NCBI GenBank assembly: GCA_016202605.1
Contig: JACQOJ010000141.1
Coordinates: 1-61,205, forward strand
Length of the DNA: 61,205 nucleotides
Direction of reading: 5' to 3'
DNA from: Betaproteobacteria bacterium
GTDB taxonomy: Bacteria; Pseudomonadota; Gammaproteobacteria; Burkholderiales; SG8-41
Positions 38,238 through 47,873 of the stretch are shown here, piece after piece (the stretch's first letter is position 1; each line of letters begins with the position of its first letter). The position numbers and the translations under genes are program-made. The notes below the pieces were generated by a model. That model was not told the DNA's origin. It made no database searches and saw nothing but the letters and a program-made list of their open reading frames with translations.

Positions 38238-39905
38238 ATGCCGGATGATTCCAAGCAAACACGCTCCGCTCAGCCGCAAAAGATCTCGCGGCCGCGGCTC
38301 GATTTCCAGGAGCACCTTGCCGACCTCGAAGCGGAGGGCCTGCTCGTTCGCGTCGACCGGCCGATCAACAAGGACACCGAGCTGCATCCGCTGGTGCGCT
38401 GGCAGTTCCTGGGCGGAATTCCCGAGGAAAAGCGTCGCGCGTTCCTTTTCACCAACGTCGTCGACGCCAGGGGCCGGCGCTACGACATGCCGGTGGCAGT
38501 CGGCGCGCTCGCGTCCTCGCGGCAGATCTACGCGATCGGCATGGGCAAGGCGGTCGAGGAAATCGGACCGACGTGGATGCACGCCATCGCGAACCCGATC
38601 GCCCCCGTCGCCGTCAGCTCGCCCGCGTGCCAGCAGGTCGTGGTCACCGGCGACGCGCTGCGCGCCCCCGGCGGCGGACTTGCGCGTCTGCCCGTGCCGA
38701 TCTCGACGCCGGGCTTCGACGCCGCGCCTTACCTCACGGCAACGCTGTGCGTCACGCGCGATCCCGAGAACGGCATCCAGAACATGGGCACCTACCGCGC
38801 CGGGCTCAAGGCCACCGACCGGCTCGGCGTGCGCATGGTCGCGCGCGTCGGCGGCGCCGGCGGTTACCTGCACTGGCTCAAATACCGCAGCCGCAAGGCG
38901 CCCATGCCGATCGCCATCGTCATCGGCTGCGCGCCGGTGGTGTTCTTCACCGGACCGCAGAAACTCGCGATCGACCAGGACGAGCTGATGGTAGCGGGAG
39001 GGCTGGCCGGCGAGCCGATCCGCAGGACGAAATGCGTCACCGTCGATCTCGACGTGCCGGCGGACGCGGAAATCGTCATCGAAGGCGTGATCGATACGGC
39101 AGTGCTCGAGCCGGAGGCGCCGTTCGGCGAGAGCAACGGCTACGTGGCGCTCGAGGCGTACAACATGCCGATGCAGGTCACGGCGATCACGCACAAGCGC
39201 TCCCCCGTATTCACCTCCATCATCAGCCAGGTCACGCCGAGCGAGTCGAGTCTCGTGAAGAAGGTCGCGTACGAGCCGTTGTTCCTCGCGCATCTGCGCG
39301 ACGCCCTGGGAATCAGGAACGTGCGCCGCGTGGTGATGCACGAGCCGTTGTCGAACCTGCGACCGGTCATGTTCGTGCAGTTCGCCCGCGACACGCCGCG
39401 CACGGAAGTGTGGCGCGGACTGCACGGCGCGGCGACGCTGCGCCCCGAGTGCGGCAAGATCGTGATCGCCGTCAGCGAGGACATCGATCCCGCGAACACG
39501 GATGCGGTGTTCTGGTCGCTCGCCTATCGCTCGACCCCGGCGGAGGACGTGCACATCGCGCCGTACCGCCGCGGCGTGCAGGGGTCGCAATACGGCCCGC
39601 AAAATTCGGAATCGACGCTGTTGATCGACGCGACGCAAAAGTACCCCATGGCGCCGCTCGCGCTGCCCACCCGTGAGCACATGGAAAGGGCGCGCGCGAT
39701 CTGGGAGGAGCTCGGTCTTCCCGCGCTCGCGGCGAGGGCCCCATGGCACGGCTATACGCTCGGGGACTGGACCGACACCTGGGAGCGCTACGCGCGGCGT
39801 GCGACCGCGGGCGACTGGGAGGAAAGCGGCAAGGAGACGATTGCGCGGCGGCGTAGCGACGTCACGCCGGAGACGCCGGTGCGCAAAGTCGAGAAGCTCG
39901 ACTGA
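38238..39905 (+). CDS. UbiD family decarboxylase
   Basis: DFQEHLADLEAEGLLVRVDRPINKDTELHPLVRWQF; EAPFGESNGYV; PVFTSIISQVTPSESSLVKK. Confidence 0.88.
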   Translation: MPDDSKQTRSAQPQKISRPRLDFQEHLADLEAEGLLVRVDRPINKDTELHPLVRWQFLGGIPEEKRRAFLFTNVVDARGRRYDMPVAVGALASSRQIYAIGMGKAVEEIGPTWMHAIANPIAPVAVSSPACQQVVVTGDALRAPGGGLARLPVPISTPGFDAAPYLTATLCVTRDPENGIQNMGTYRAGLKATDRLGVRMVARVGGAGGYLHWLKYRSRKAPMPIAIVIGCAPVVFFTGPQKLAIDQDELMVAGGLAGEPIRRTKCVTVDLDVPADAEIVIEGVIDTAVLEPEAPFGESNGYVALEAYNMPMQVTAITHKRSPVFTSIISQVTPSESSLVKKVAYEPLFLAHLRDALGIRNVRRVVMHEPLSNLRPVMFVQFARDTPRTEVWRGLHGAATLRPECGKIVIAVSEDIDPANTDAVFWSLAYRSTPAEDVHIAPYRRGVQGSQYGPQNSESTLLIDATQKYPMAPLALPTREHMERARAIWEELGLPALAARAPWHGYTLGDWTDTWERYARRATAGDWEESGKETIARRRSDVTPETPVRKVEKLD

Positions 39906-39906
39906 A

Positions 39907-40782
39907 GTGAAACCCGCGCCGTTCGTCTACCACGATCCGCGCACCGTGGCGGAAGCCTGCGATTTGCTCGCAACGCGCGAGAACGCGCGCGTGCTCGCCG
40001 GCGGCCAGTCGCTAATGCCGATGATGAATTTCCGCTACGCGATGCCGGATCACCTCATCGACCTCAACCGGGTCGACGAGCTCGCGTACCTGCGCTGCGA
40101 GGGCGAAGTGCTCCGCGTCGGCGCGATGACGCGCCAGCGCGACCTCGAATTCTCGCCCGAAGTCGGAAAGCGTTGCCCGGTCCTGCGTGAAGCGCTCTCC
40201 CACGTCGGGCACCGCCAGACGCGCAATCGCGGCACCCTCGGCGGCTCGCTGTGCCACCTCGATCCCTCGGCGGAGCTCGTCAACGTGGCGGCGCTGCTGG
40301 GCGGCACGCTGCATGTGGTCTCGAAGGGCGGCGCGCGGGACATCCCGTTCGCCGAATTCGCGGTCGCCTACATGACGACGAGCCTGCAACCGGACGAGCT
40401 GCTCGCCGGCGCCACGTTGCCGCTGCCGGCGCGCGGCCGCGGCCATGCGTTCGCCGAGTTCGCGCGGCGCCATGGCGATTTCGCCATCGTCGCGTGCTCC
40501 GCGCTGATCGGGCTCGACCGCGATGGCAGAATCGCGGACGCGGCGGTCGCGCTGTCCGGACTGGGCCACGCGCCGGTGCGCCCGGCGTCGATCGAGCGGG
40601 CGCTGCGAGGCGAGAAACCGGGCGCGGCCGCGTTCAAGGCCGCCGCCGCGGAAGCGGGCGGGTTCGACGCCGTCGCGGACGCCTACGTCACCGCCGCGTA
40701 CCGCCGGCACCTCGCGCGCGTGCTCGTCTACCGCGCCCTGGAACAGGCATCGATGCGGGCGCTGGAGGCGGGGAATGGCTGA
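39907..40782 (+). CDS. molybdenum hydroxylase FAD-binding (medium) subunit
   Basis: ARVLAGGQSLMPMMNFR; RQTRNRGTLGGSLCHLDPSAEL. GTG start at 39907. Confidence 0.9.
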   Translation: MKPAPFVYHDPRTVAEACDLLATRENARVLAGGQSLMPMMNFRYAMPDHLIDLNRVDELAYLRCEGEVLRVGAMTRQRDLEFSPEVGKRCPVLREALSHVGHRQTRNRGTLGGSLCHLDPSAELVNVAALLGGTLHVVSKGGARDIPFAEFAVAYMTTSLQPDELLAGATLPLPARGRGHAFAEFARRHGDFAIVACSALIGLDRDGRIADAAVALSGLGHAPVRPASIERALRGEKPGAAAFKAAAAEAGGFDAVADAYVTAAYRRHLARVLVYRALEQASMRALEAGNG

Positions 40783-41257
40783 TACCAGAACCATCACCGT
40801 CACGGTCAACGGCCGGGTGTGCTCGCGCGAAGTCGAGACGCGCCTGACGCTCGCCGATTTTCTGCGCCACGAGCTGAATTTGACCGGCACGCACGTCGGT
40901 TGCGAGCACGGCGTGTGCGGCGCGTGCACGGTGCTGGTGGGCGGCGTGAGCGCGCGCGCCTGCCTGATGCTCGCGGTGCAATGCGACGGGCGGGAGGTCG
41001 CGACCGTCGAGTCGCTCGCCGACGGCGACGAGCTCAACCCGCTGCAGCAGGCGTTCCGGGACAATCACGGCCTGCAGTGCGGCTTTTGTACGCCGGGCAT
41101 ACTGATGACGCTCACCGAATTTCTGCGCGACCATCCCGACCCGGGCGAGGCGGAGGTGCGCGACGTGCTGTCCGGCAATCTTTGCCGCTGCACCGGCTAT
41201 CAGGCCATCGTCGCGGCGACGCTCGATGCCGCGAAGCGCATGCGAGGGGGCGCGTAA
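40775..41257 (+). CDS. (2Fe-2S)-binding small subunit of molybdenum hydroxylase
   Basis: [40 protein letters not shown]. Confidence 0.92.
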   Translation: MADTRTITVTVNGRVCSREVETRLTLADFLRHELNLTGTHVGCEHGVCGACTVLVGGVSARACLMLAVQCDGREVATVESLADGDELNPLQQAFRDNHGLQCGFCTPGILMTLTEFLRDHPDPGEAEVRDVLSGNLCRCTGYQAIVAATLDAAKRMRGGA

Positions 41258-43599
41258 TGGTTGCCACCGGATTCGGTGCATCGGTCAAGCGCAAGGAGGA
41301 CCCGGCTTTCCTGCAGGGCAAGGGCCAGTTCGTCGACGACATCCATCTGCCCGGGATGCTGCACGCGGCGTTCGCGCGCAGCCCTTACGCGCACGCCAGG
41401 GTCGGCCGGATCGACAAGGCCGCGGCGCTCGCGGTGCCCGGCGTGCACACGGTCATCACCTATGCCGACCTGCCGGAGTCGGTGCGCCGGCAGACGTTGC
41501 CGTTGTTGGTGCCGCATCCGGCGATCAAGCAGGCATACATGCCGTATGCGCTGGCGAAAGACGAGGCATGCTATGCCGGCGAGCCGGTCGCGTGCGTGAT
41601 TGCGGACAGCCGCTACATCGCCGAGGATGCCGCGCAGCTCGTCGCGGTCGAGTACGAGCCGTTGCCGGCGGCAAACGACTGCCGCGCCGCGCTCGAGCCG
41701 GGCGCGCCGCTCGCGCATGCCGGCGCCGAATCCAACGTGGCGGCGCGTTTTCCCGTCAAGGTCGGCGACGCCGAGCGCGCGTTCGTCACCGCCGCCCACG
41801 TATTTCGCGAAAGAATCCACCAGCACCGCGGCGGCGCGTTTTTCATGGAGTGCCGCGGGGCGGTCGCGTGCTACGAGGCGCCGGCGCAGTCGTATCTGCT
41901 CTACGTTTCCTCGCAGGGCTCGCACCGGCTCAAGCGCTGCATGCTCGACATGTTCGAACTCGGCGACCACCAGGTGCGCGTCGTCGCGCCGGACGTGGGC
42001 GGCGGCTTCGGGCCCAAGGGATCGTTCTATCCAGAATACGTCAACGTCGCGGTGGCGTCGCGGCTCACCAACCGGCCGGTGAAGTGGATCGAGGACCGGC
42101 GCGAGAACTTCCTCGCGACGCACCAGGAGCGCGACCAGTACTGGGACGTGGAAATCGCCGTCGATGCCGGCGCGAAAATCATCGGCGTGCGCGGCCAGTT
42201 GATCCACGAGACCGGCGCCTACGTGCCGTGGGGCATCGTGCTGCCCTGGATCACCGCGACGACGGTGCCCGGGCCGTACGTGATTCCCAACTTCAAGCTG
42301 GAGGTCGTCTCGGTGTTCACCAACAAGATCCAGACGACGCCCGTGCGCGGGGCGGGCCGGCCGGAGGCGGTGGTGACGATGGAGCGGCTGATGGACCGCG
42401 TCGCGCGCGAGCTGAAACTCGATCGCGCCGGGGTGCGCGCGCGCAACTTCATCCGGCCGGAGCAGATGCCGTACAACGTCGGCATCATCTTCCGCGACGG
42501 GCGGCCGGTCACCTACGACAGCGGCGATTATCCGGCGTGCCAGGCGGCCGCGCTCGCGACCGCCGACTACGAGGAATTCCCGCGGCGTCAGGCGGAAGCC
42601 CGCGGATCCGGTCGTTATCTCGGCATCGGCATCTCGAATGCGGTGGAGGCGACCGGGCTCGGGCCGTACGAGGGCGCCACGGTGCGCGTTGCGACTTCCG
42701 GCAAGATCGTCGTCTATACCGGCGCCGCGCCGCAGGGGCAATCGCACAAGACGACGCTCGCGCAGATCGCGGCCGACCAGCTCGGCGTCGACTACGACGA
42801 CGTGACCGTGGTGACTTCCGACACCGCCGGCATTTCGCTCGGCATCGGCAGTTTCGCCGCGCGCACGGCGGTCAACGCCGGGTCCTCGGTTCACCTCGCG
42901 GCCAGAGAAGTCGCCGACAAGGCGAAAAAAATCGCGGCCGGAATGATGGAGTGCATGGAAGACGACCTCGAACTCGCCGATGGCTGCGTGCGGCTGAAAA
43001 GCGCGCCGGACGTCAGGAAGAGCCTGCGCGAGATCGCCGTGAAATCGATCGGCATGCCGGGCTTCTCGATGGCGGGCGGGTTGCCGCCGGGACTCGAGCA
43101 CACCGCGTACTTCACGCCCGAGCGATCGGTGTATTCGAACGGCACGCATGTCGCCGAGGTCGAGGTCGACATCGAAACCGGCGCGGTGAAGATCGTCCGC
43201 TACACGGTCGCGCACGATTGCGGGCGCGTGATCAATCCCATGATCGTGGACGGCCAGGTCGTCGGCGGCGTCGCGCACGGCGTGGGCAACGCGCTGTACG
43301 AGCGCCTGGTCTACGACGACAACGCGCAGCCGGTGTCCACCAACTTCGGCGAATACCTGCTGCCGCTCGCGACCGATGTGCCGCACGTGGACCTGGTGCA
43401 CCTGGAGACGCCGTCGCCGCTGAATCCGCTGGGGATGAAAGGCGCCGGCGAGGGCGGCACGATACCGGCGATCGCGGCAATCATCAGCGCGGTCGAAAAC
43501 GCGCTCGCGCCGTTCGGCGTGACCATCGCCGAAGCGCCGATCACGCCGCAGCGCATCGTGGAGCTGCTCGGCCCGGCGGCGCTCGGACGGACTGCATGA
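41257..43599 (+). CDS. xanthine dehydrogenase family molybdopterin-binding (large) subunit
   Basis: GASVKRKEDPAFLQGKGQFVDDI; DVGGGFGPKG; RGAGRPEAV; GMKGAGEGGTIPA. Confidence 0.93.
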   Translation: MVATGFGASVKRKEDPAFLQGKGQFVDDIHLPGMLHAAFARSPYAHARVGRIDKAAALAVPGVHTVITYADLPESVRRQTLPLLVPHPAIKQAYMPYALAKDEACYAGEPVACVIADSRYIAEDAAQLVAVEYEPLPAANDCRAALEPGAPLAHAGAESNVAARFPVKVGDAERAFVTAAHVFRERIHQHRGGAFFMECRGAVACYEAPAQSYLLYVSSQGSHRLKRCMLDMFELGDHQVRVVAPDVGGGFGPKGSFYPEYVNVAVASRLTNRPVKWIEDRRENFLATHQERDQYWDVEIAVDAGAKIIGVRGQLIHETGAYVPWGIVLPWITATTVPGPYVIPNFKLEVVSVFTNKIQTTPVRGAGRPEAVVTMERLMDRVARELKLDRAGVRARNFIRPEQMPYNVGIIFRDGRPVTYDSGDYPACQAAALATADYEEFPRRQAEARGSGRYLGIGISNAVEATGLGPYEGATVRVATSGKIVVYTGAAPQGQSHKTTLAQIAADQLGVDYDDVTVVTSDTAGISLGIGSFAARTAVNAGSSVHLAAREVADKAKKIAAGMMECMEDDLELADGCVRLKSAPDVRKSLREIAVKSIGMPGFSMAGGLPPGLEHTAYFTPERSVYSNGTHVAEVEVDIETGAVKIVRYTVAHDCGRVINPMIVDGQVVGGVAHGVGNALYERLVYDDNAQPVSTNFGEYLLPLATDVPHVDLVHLETPSPLNPLGMKGAGEGGTIPAIAAIISAVENALAPFGVTIAEAPITPQRIVELLGPAALGRTA

Positions 43600-43615
43600 A
43601 AGGCAAGGGGAGAGA

Positions 43616-44335
43616 ATGAGCGAATTCGATTTCAAGGTCACGCGCGACGGTGCGATTGCGCGGCTTGACCTCAACCGTCCGGAAGAAGGAAACGCGCTGA
43701 CGCGGGCGATGATGTTGCGGTTTGCGCAGGTGTTGCGCGAGCTGGGTGCCGGTACGCAGATCAACGCGATCGCGATCGGCGGCCGGGGCGAGCAGTTCTG
43801 CCGCGGGCGCGATGGCAGGGGCGAATCGCGCGCCGGCATGACGCCGTACGAAGTGCGGGTAAACATGATGGGCGCCGTGCTCGACGCTTACCAGGCGATC
43901 CGGGACGTGCCGGTGCCGGTGGTTGCCCTGGTGCACGGCGACGCGCTGGGTTTTGGCGCGGCGCTCGCAGCCGGTTGCGACATCACGCTCGCCGCTCACG
44001 ATGCGCGCTTCGCGTTTCCGGAAATCGAACACGACATTCCGCCGACCATGGCGATGTGCGCTGCGCTGGGCAAGGTGCCCGAGAAGGCGCTCGTCTACCT
44101 GATCTACTCGGCGGAACGGGTCGATGCCCAACGGGCGGTAACGCTGGGTCTTGCGAGTAAAGTGCTGCCGCAGGCGACTTTCGCCGCTGACGCGGACGCG
44201 TTTCTGGAAAAGCTTGCAAGCCGGCCGCGCCTGGTTCTGGAAACGATCAAGCGCTATCAGGCGAAGGCGTCGCACCTGACGCCCGACATGGCCGCGGAAT
44301 ATGCCGGCACGCTGCTCGCCCTGGTGCGTTCCTGA
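43616..44335 (+). CDS. enoyl-CoA hydratase/isomerase family protein
   Basis: IARLDLNRPEEGNALT; VALVHGDALGFGAALAAGCDITLAA. Confidence 0.88.
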   Translation: MSEFDFKVTRDGAIARLDLNRPEEGNALTRAMMLRFAQVLRELGAGTQINAIAIGGRGEQFCRGRDGRGESRAGMTPYEVRVNMMGAVLDAYQAIRDVPVPVVALVHGDALGFGAALAAGCDITLAAHDARFAFPEIEHDIPPTMAMCAALGKVPEKALVYLIYSAERVDAQRAVTLGLASKVLPQATFAADADAFLEKLASRPRLVLETIKRYQAKASHLTPDMAAEYAGTLLALVRS

Positions 44336-44353
44336 GCCTGCCCGGCCCGTTCA

Positions 44354-44926
44354 ATGCAGATCAAGAATCGGTTTGAAGTTCCGGCGTCACCCGCAGCAGC
44401 GTGGTCCCTGCTCATGGATATTCCCGCGATCGTGCCGTGTTTTCCGGGGGCGGAGCTGGTCGAAACGGTTGACGCGGACAGCTACAAGGGGCGCGTCACC
44501 GTCAAGCTCGGGCCGCTGACGATGGTGTTCGCCGGGAATTTGCGTATCGAGACCCGGGATGAGGCGCGGCGTTCGGCCACGGTAAAGGCAACCTGGACCG
44601 AAGCCAGGGGACGCGGCAATGCGATCACGGTGACGCGTTTCGTCATGCGTGAGCACGAGGGCGGGACGGTCGTCGATGTGGACAGCGACGTGCAGCTTGC
44701 CGGGCAGGTCGCTCAGTATGGCCGGGGCGCGGGGATGATATCCGGGGTATCCGAGCAACTGATTTCCCGGTTCGCGGAGAACCTGCGCGCGCACATACAC
44801 GCGTTGTCGGCAACGCCGGGCGCGCCGCGCGCGGGGGAACAGGCTGCCTTGCGCCAGACGAAGATCCCGGTTCTTGAGTTGCTATGGAAGGCTCTGGTTG
44901 AGCGTTTGAAGCGGATTATTTCATAG
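44354..44926 (+). CDS. CoxG-like SRPBCC family protein
   Basis: FEVPASPAAAWSLLMDIPAIVPCFPGAELVE; YKGRVTVKLGPLTMVFAGNLRI. Confidence 0.85.
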   Translation: MQIKNRFEVPASPAAAWSLLMDIPAIVPCFPGAELVETVDADSYKGRVTVKLGPLTMVFAGNLRIETRDEARRSATVKATWTEARGRGNAITVTRFVMREHEGGTVVDVDSDVQLAGQVAQYGRGAGMISGVSEQLISRFAENLRAHIHALSATPGAPRAGEQAALRQTKIPVLELLWKALVERLKRIIS

Positions 44927-45211
44927 CCCTTCGACGATCCGCAGGTCGCGCTCCGCGCCATCGCCGAGCGCCTCGAGCGCGGCCTGGTAGCCCGGGCTGT
45001 CGTGCGCCGCGATCGCCTTTTCGACGCTCTCGAACTCGATGACCACCACGCGCTGCATGGCCCCCGCCTCGTACACCTTCGTCGGGTCGCCGCGCACCAG
45101 GAATTTCGCGCCCGCCGCCTGCATCACGGGACCCGCGAGCTTGCGGTACGCCTCGACCTTCTCCGGGTCCCTGATGGAACGAAACATGTTGATCCAGTAG
45201 CCCTTGGCCAT
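44921..45211 (-). CDS. DUF1330 domain-containing protein
   Basis: KGYWINMFRSIRDPEKVEAYRKLAGP; RVVVIEFESVEKAIAAHDSPGYQAAL. Confidence 0.85.
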   Translation of the reverse strand: MAKGYWINMFRSIRDPEKVEAYRKLAGPVMQAAGAKFLVRGDPTKVYEAGAMQRVVVIEFESVEKAIAAHDSPGYQAALEALGDGAERDLRIVEGL

Positions 45212-45250
45212 GACGAGTCTCCTCTTGGTTAACGGGGTCGGAGTCACTTT

Positions 45251-45826
45251 TCAAAACACGAGGCCCGCGCCGACTCCGAACAGGGCGCCAGCACCAAGAA
45301 TCGCGAAAATCGCCGCGGCGATGCCATGAACGAGACGAATCGGCATGCGGTGCGCAATGCGGTCTCCCAGGAGGACGGCGGGAGCGTTGGCGATCATCAT
45401 GCCCAGGGTCGTTCCGGCGACGACGGAGAAGAATGCGTGGTACCGGGCCGCCAGGGCGACGGTCGCGATCTGCGTCTTGTCGCCCATCTCGACGAGGAAA
45501 AATGCCACCAACGTCGCGCCGAAGACGCCCAGGCGCGCCAGTTTCGCGTCGCTCTCCTCGAGCCTGTCAGGAATCAGGCACCATATCGCCATCCCGATGA
45601 ACGACAGGCCGAGAGCCCAGCGCAGAGTTTCGCGGTCGAGGAGCGAGGTGATCCATGAACCGAGCGCCCCCGCGAGAGCGTGATTCGCCAGCGTGGCCGC
45701 CAGGATGCCGACAATGATCGGCAAAGGCTTTCGGAACTTCGCCGCAAGAATGAACGCGAGTAACTGGGTCTTGTCGCCGATTTCCGCCAGCGCGACAACG
45801 CCCGTGGAGACGAGGAAAGATTCCAA
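45251..45826 (-). CDS. TMEM165/GDT1 (UPF0016) family transporter, predicted Mn2+ exporter
   Basis: Two ExGD(K/R)T motifs: AEIGDKTQLLAF and VEMGDKTQIATVAL. Confidence 0.88.
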   Translation of the reverse strand: MESFLVSTGVVALAEIGDKTQLLAFILAAKFRKPLPIIVGILAATLANHALAGALGSWITSLLDRETLRWALGLSFIGMAIWCLIPDRLEESDAKLARLGVFGATLVAFFLVEMGDKTQIATVALAARYHAFFSVVAGTTLGMMIANAPAVLLGDRIAHRMPIRLVHGIAAAIFAILGAGALFGVGAGLVF

Positions 45827-45884
45827 CTTTTGCTCCCCGGCCGGAATCGGAACCCATGACCACGCGCCTCCCCGGCCAAGCCGG

Positions 45885-45998
45885 AGGCATCGCAGTCAAA
45901 GGTCTCGCCAGGCCGGGGGCAGCTTGCGCCATGACCGCAGGGTCAAGTGTGTTGACGCAAGCCCCTTCGCCGCAGGCGAAGGGCGGCTACTCCCCAAT
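45885..45998 (-). promoter_or_regulatory. yybP-ykoY (manganese) riboswitch
   Basis: Minus strand GGGGAGTAGCCGCCCTTCGCCTGCGGCGAAGGGGCTTGCGTCAACACACTTGACCCTGCGGTCATGGCGCAAGCTGCCCCCGGCCTGGCGAGACCTTTG: GGGGAGUAG and GGCGAGACCUUUG loops and GUCAACAyAC. Confidence 0.85.
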
Positions 45999-46075
45999 GA
46001 CAGCGGAAATTTTACACCCATTCGGCGAAAATGGCCGGAAAATAAGTTCCCGATTTCTCGCCCAAGGACACCGCC

Positions 46076-47077
46076 GTGCTCGACAGGAAAATCAAGCCCA
46101 GCTCCATCGTCAAGAATCTCGATGAGTACGTGATCGGCCAGGACGAGCCCAAGAAGGTCGTCGCGGTCGCCGTCTATGCGCATTACCGCAAGATCGAGAA
46201 GGCGCGCAGGGACGCGCTCGAGCTGGTCAAGAGCAACGTTCTGCTGATCGGCCCCTCCGGCACCGGCAAGACCCTGCTGTGCGAGACGCTGTCGCGGGTG
46301 CTCGGCGTCCCGTTCGTGACGGCGGACGCCACCTCGCTCGCGCAGAACCGCTACGTCAACGAAGAGATCGAGGCCATCCTGCAGCGGCTGGTGGACAAGG
46401 CGGACGGCGACCTCACCCGCGCCCAGCTCGGCATCGTCTTCATCGACGAGATCGACAAGCTCAAGGCCACCGGCGGCCAGGCGCGCGCCGTCTCGGGGGA
46501 GAGCGTCCAGCACGCGCTGCTCAAAATCATGGAAGGCTCGCAGGTGAAGCTCGGCGGCGGGCAGTACATCGACACGGCCAGCATCCTGTTCATCTGCGGC
46601 GGGGCGTTCATCGGTCTCGACGACATCATGGCGAGGACCCAGACCTACGGCTACATTTCCACTTCGAAAAGCGATGACAGGAACATCATCGACCGGCTCA
46701 ACGCGCGGGTGAAGCCGACGGATCTCTTCGAGTTCGGGCTGATCCCCGAATTCACCGGGCGGCTGCCCATCGTCGCCCGCTTCCACGACCTCACCAGGGG
46801 AATGCTGGTGCGGATCCTGATCGAGCCCAGGAACTGCATCTACAACCAGTACTCCGAGATCTTCAGGAACGAGGGCGTGGAGCTTGCCATCGAGCACAGG
46901 GTGTTCGAGCAGATCGCGGACATCGCCATCGAATACAAGGCCGGCGCCCGGAGCCTGCGCGGGATATTCGAGGAGCTGATCACCCCCATCCTCTACGCCG
47001 TCCCGGACGATCCCACCATCCGCAGCGTCGAGATCGAGTCGCTGTTCACCGAGCCGCGTTATATCAGGCAGGGATGA
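46076..47077 (+). CDS. ClpX-like AAA+ ATPase lacking the N-terminal zinc-binding domain
   Basis: [67 protein letters not shown] start; no Cys4 zinc domain. Confidence 0.85.
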   Translation: MLDRKIKPSSIVKNLDEYVIGQDEPKKVVAVAVYAHYRKIEKARRDALELVKSNVLLIGPSGTGKTLLCETLSRVLGVPFVTADATSLAQNRYVNEEIEAILQRLVDKADGDLTRAQLGIVFIDEIDKLKATGGQARAVSGESVQHALLKIMEGSQVKLGGGQYIDTASILFICGGAFIGLDDIMARTQTYGYISTSKSDDRNIIDRLNARVKPTDLFEFGLIPEFTGRLPIVARFHDLTRGMLVRILIEPRNCIYNQYSEIFRNEGVELAIEHRVFEQIADIAIEYKAGARSLRGIFEELITPILYAVPDDPTIRSVEIESLFTEPRYIRQG

Positions 47078-47128
47078 AGGCGGAAGTCCCCCGTCAGTCG
47101 TCAGTGGTCACCCGTCACCTGTCTCCGG

Positions 47129-47524
47129 TCACTCTTCGTGCGTCATCAACAGCACAACCTGGATTTGTCCGGCGTCGACGGGCTCGACGCGGTTGGTATC
47201 CGGCTTCGCGGCGGCTTCCGCCGCGTTGATGTTGGACGCCGAGAACAGACCCCACGCCACACCGGCGATCAACAGGAGCGGGTTGCTCAGTCCGGCCCAT
47301 ACCGAAATCGAGCGGCCGGCGAGCGTGCCGCTCACGACGGCGCTGGTCCGCTGCAGGACGACGCGCTCGCCCGGGTCCATCGGCACGGCGTCCAGGGCCT
47401 TGCCGACGATTCCCTTGTAAACCACGTCGTCCACGGCGGGTGGCGGCTGCGGAACATCCTCCGCCCGCACCGCAACCGCCAGCAGCAGGCATGCAGCCAG
47501 AACGATGGAGCGGTTGATCGGCAT
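47129..47524 (-). CDS. hypothetical exported/membrane protein
   Basis: MPINRSIVLAACLLLAVAVRA signal-like N-terminus and one internal hydrophobic segment. Confidence 0.5.
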   Translation of the reverse strand: MPINRSIVLAACLLLAVAVRAEDVPQPPPAVDDVVYKGIVGKALDAVPMDPGERVVLQRTSAVVSGTLAGRSISVWAGLSNPLLLIAGVAWGLFSASNINAAEAAAKPDTNRVEPVDAGQIQVVLLMTHEE

Positions 47525-47585
47525 GACAACCCGGGAGCCAGCAAACAACATGCCATTGCCTCGGAACGCGTGACTGAATAATACT

Positions 47586-47609
47586 CCCTCCCCCCGGCAA
47601 GGGGGAGGG
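47586..47609. repeat. palindromic extragenic element CCCTCCCCC-CGGCAA-GGGGGAGGG
   Basis: Perfect 9-bp inverted repeat in non-coding sequence. Confidence 0.6.
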
Positions 47610-47710
47610 TCAGGGAGGAGGTGCAGTCAGCGAAGCTGCCAACGAAACAGCGGACCCGTGATGGGGCGGCAGACGGGGAATGCGCGCCAGGGTGGTGCGC
47701 CACCATAACG

Positions 47711-47809
47711 CGTCAAATAAAGCCGGCTTCGCGCTGGTGGCGGATCGCCAGGACCAGAATGCGGTCGTGCGCCTCGCCGTCGCGATAAAGGGTGAGGGCG
47801 GCAGTCTTG
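47711..47809 (-). pseudogene. C-terminal remnant of a RelE/ParE-type toxin
   Basis: Minus strand SKTAALTLYRDGEAHDRILVLAIRHQREAGFI* preceded by an in-frame TAA; the ILVLAIRHQREAGF ending is typical of RelE/ParE toxins. Confidence 0.5.
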
Positions 47810-47873
47810 CTTTACGCCTTTGTCGGGTCGCCGCACACCGGGAATCGTCGGGTGGATCGACCAACCGGTGCCC

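Noticed and set aside
41200-43866. 888-aa antisense ORF opposite the Mo-hydroxylase large subunit
   Set aside because: Codon-bias shadow ORF of a clear gene; composition lacks recognisable motifs.
44918-44930. Adjacent convergent stop codons (TCATAG) between CoxG-like and DUF1330 genes
   Set aside because: Compact convergent ends occur often in dense genomes; no further structure seen.
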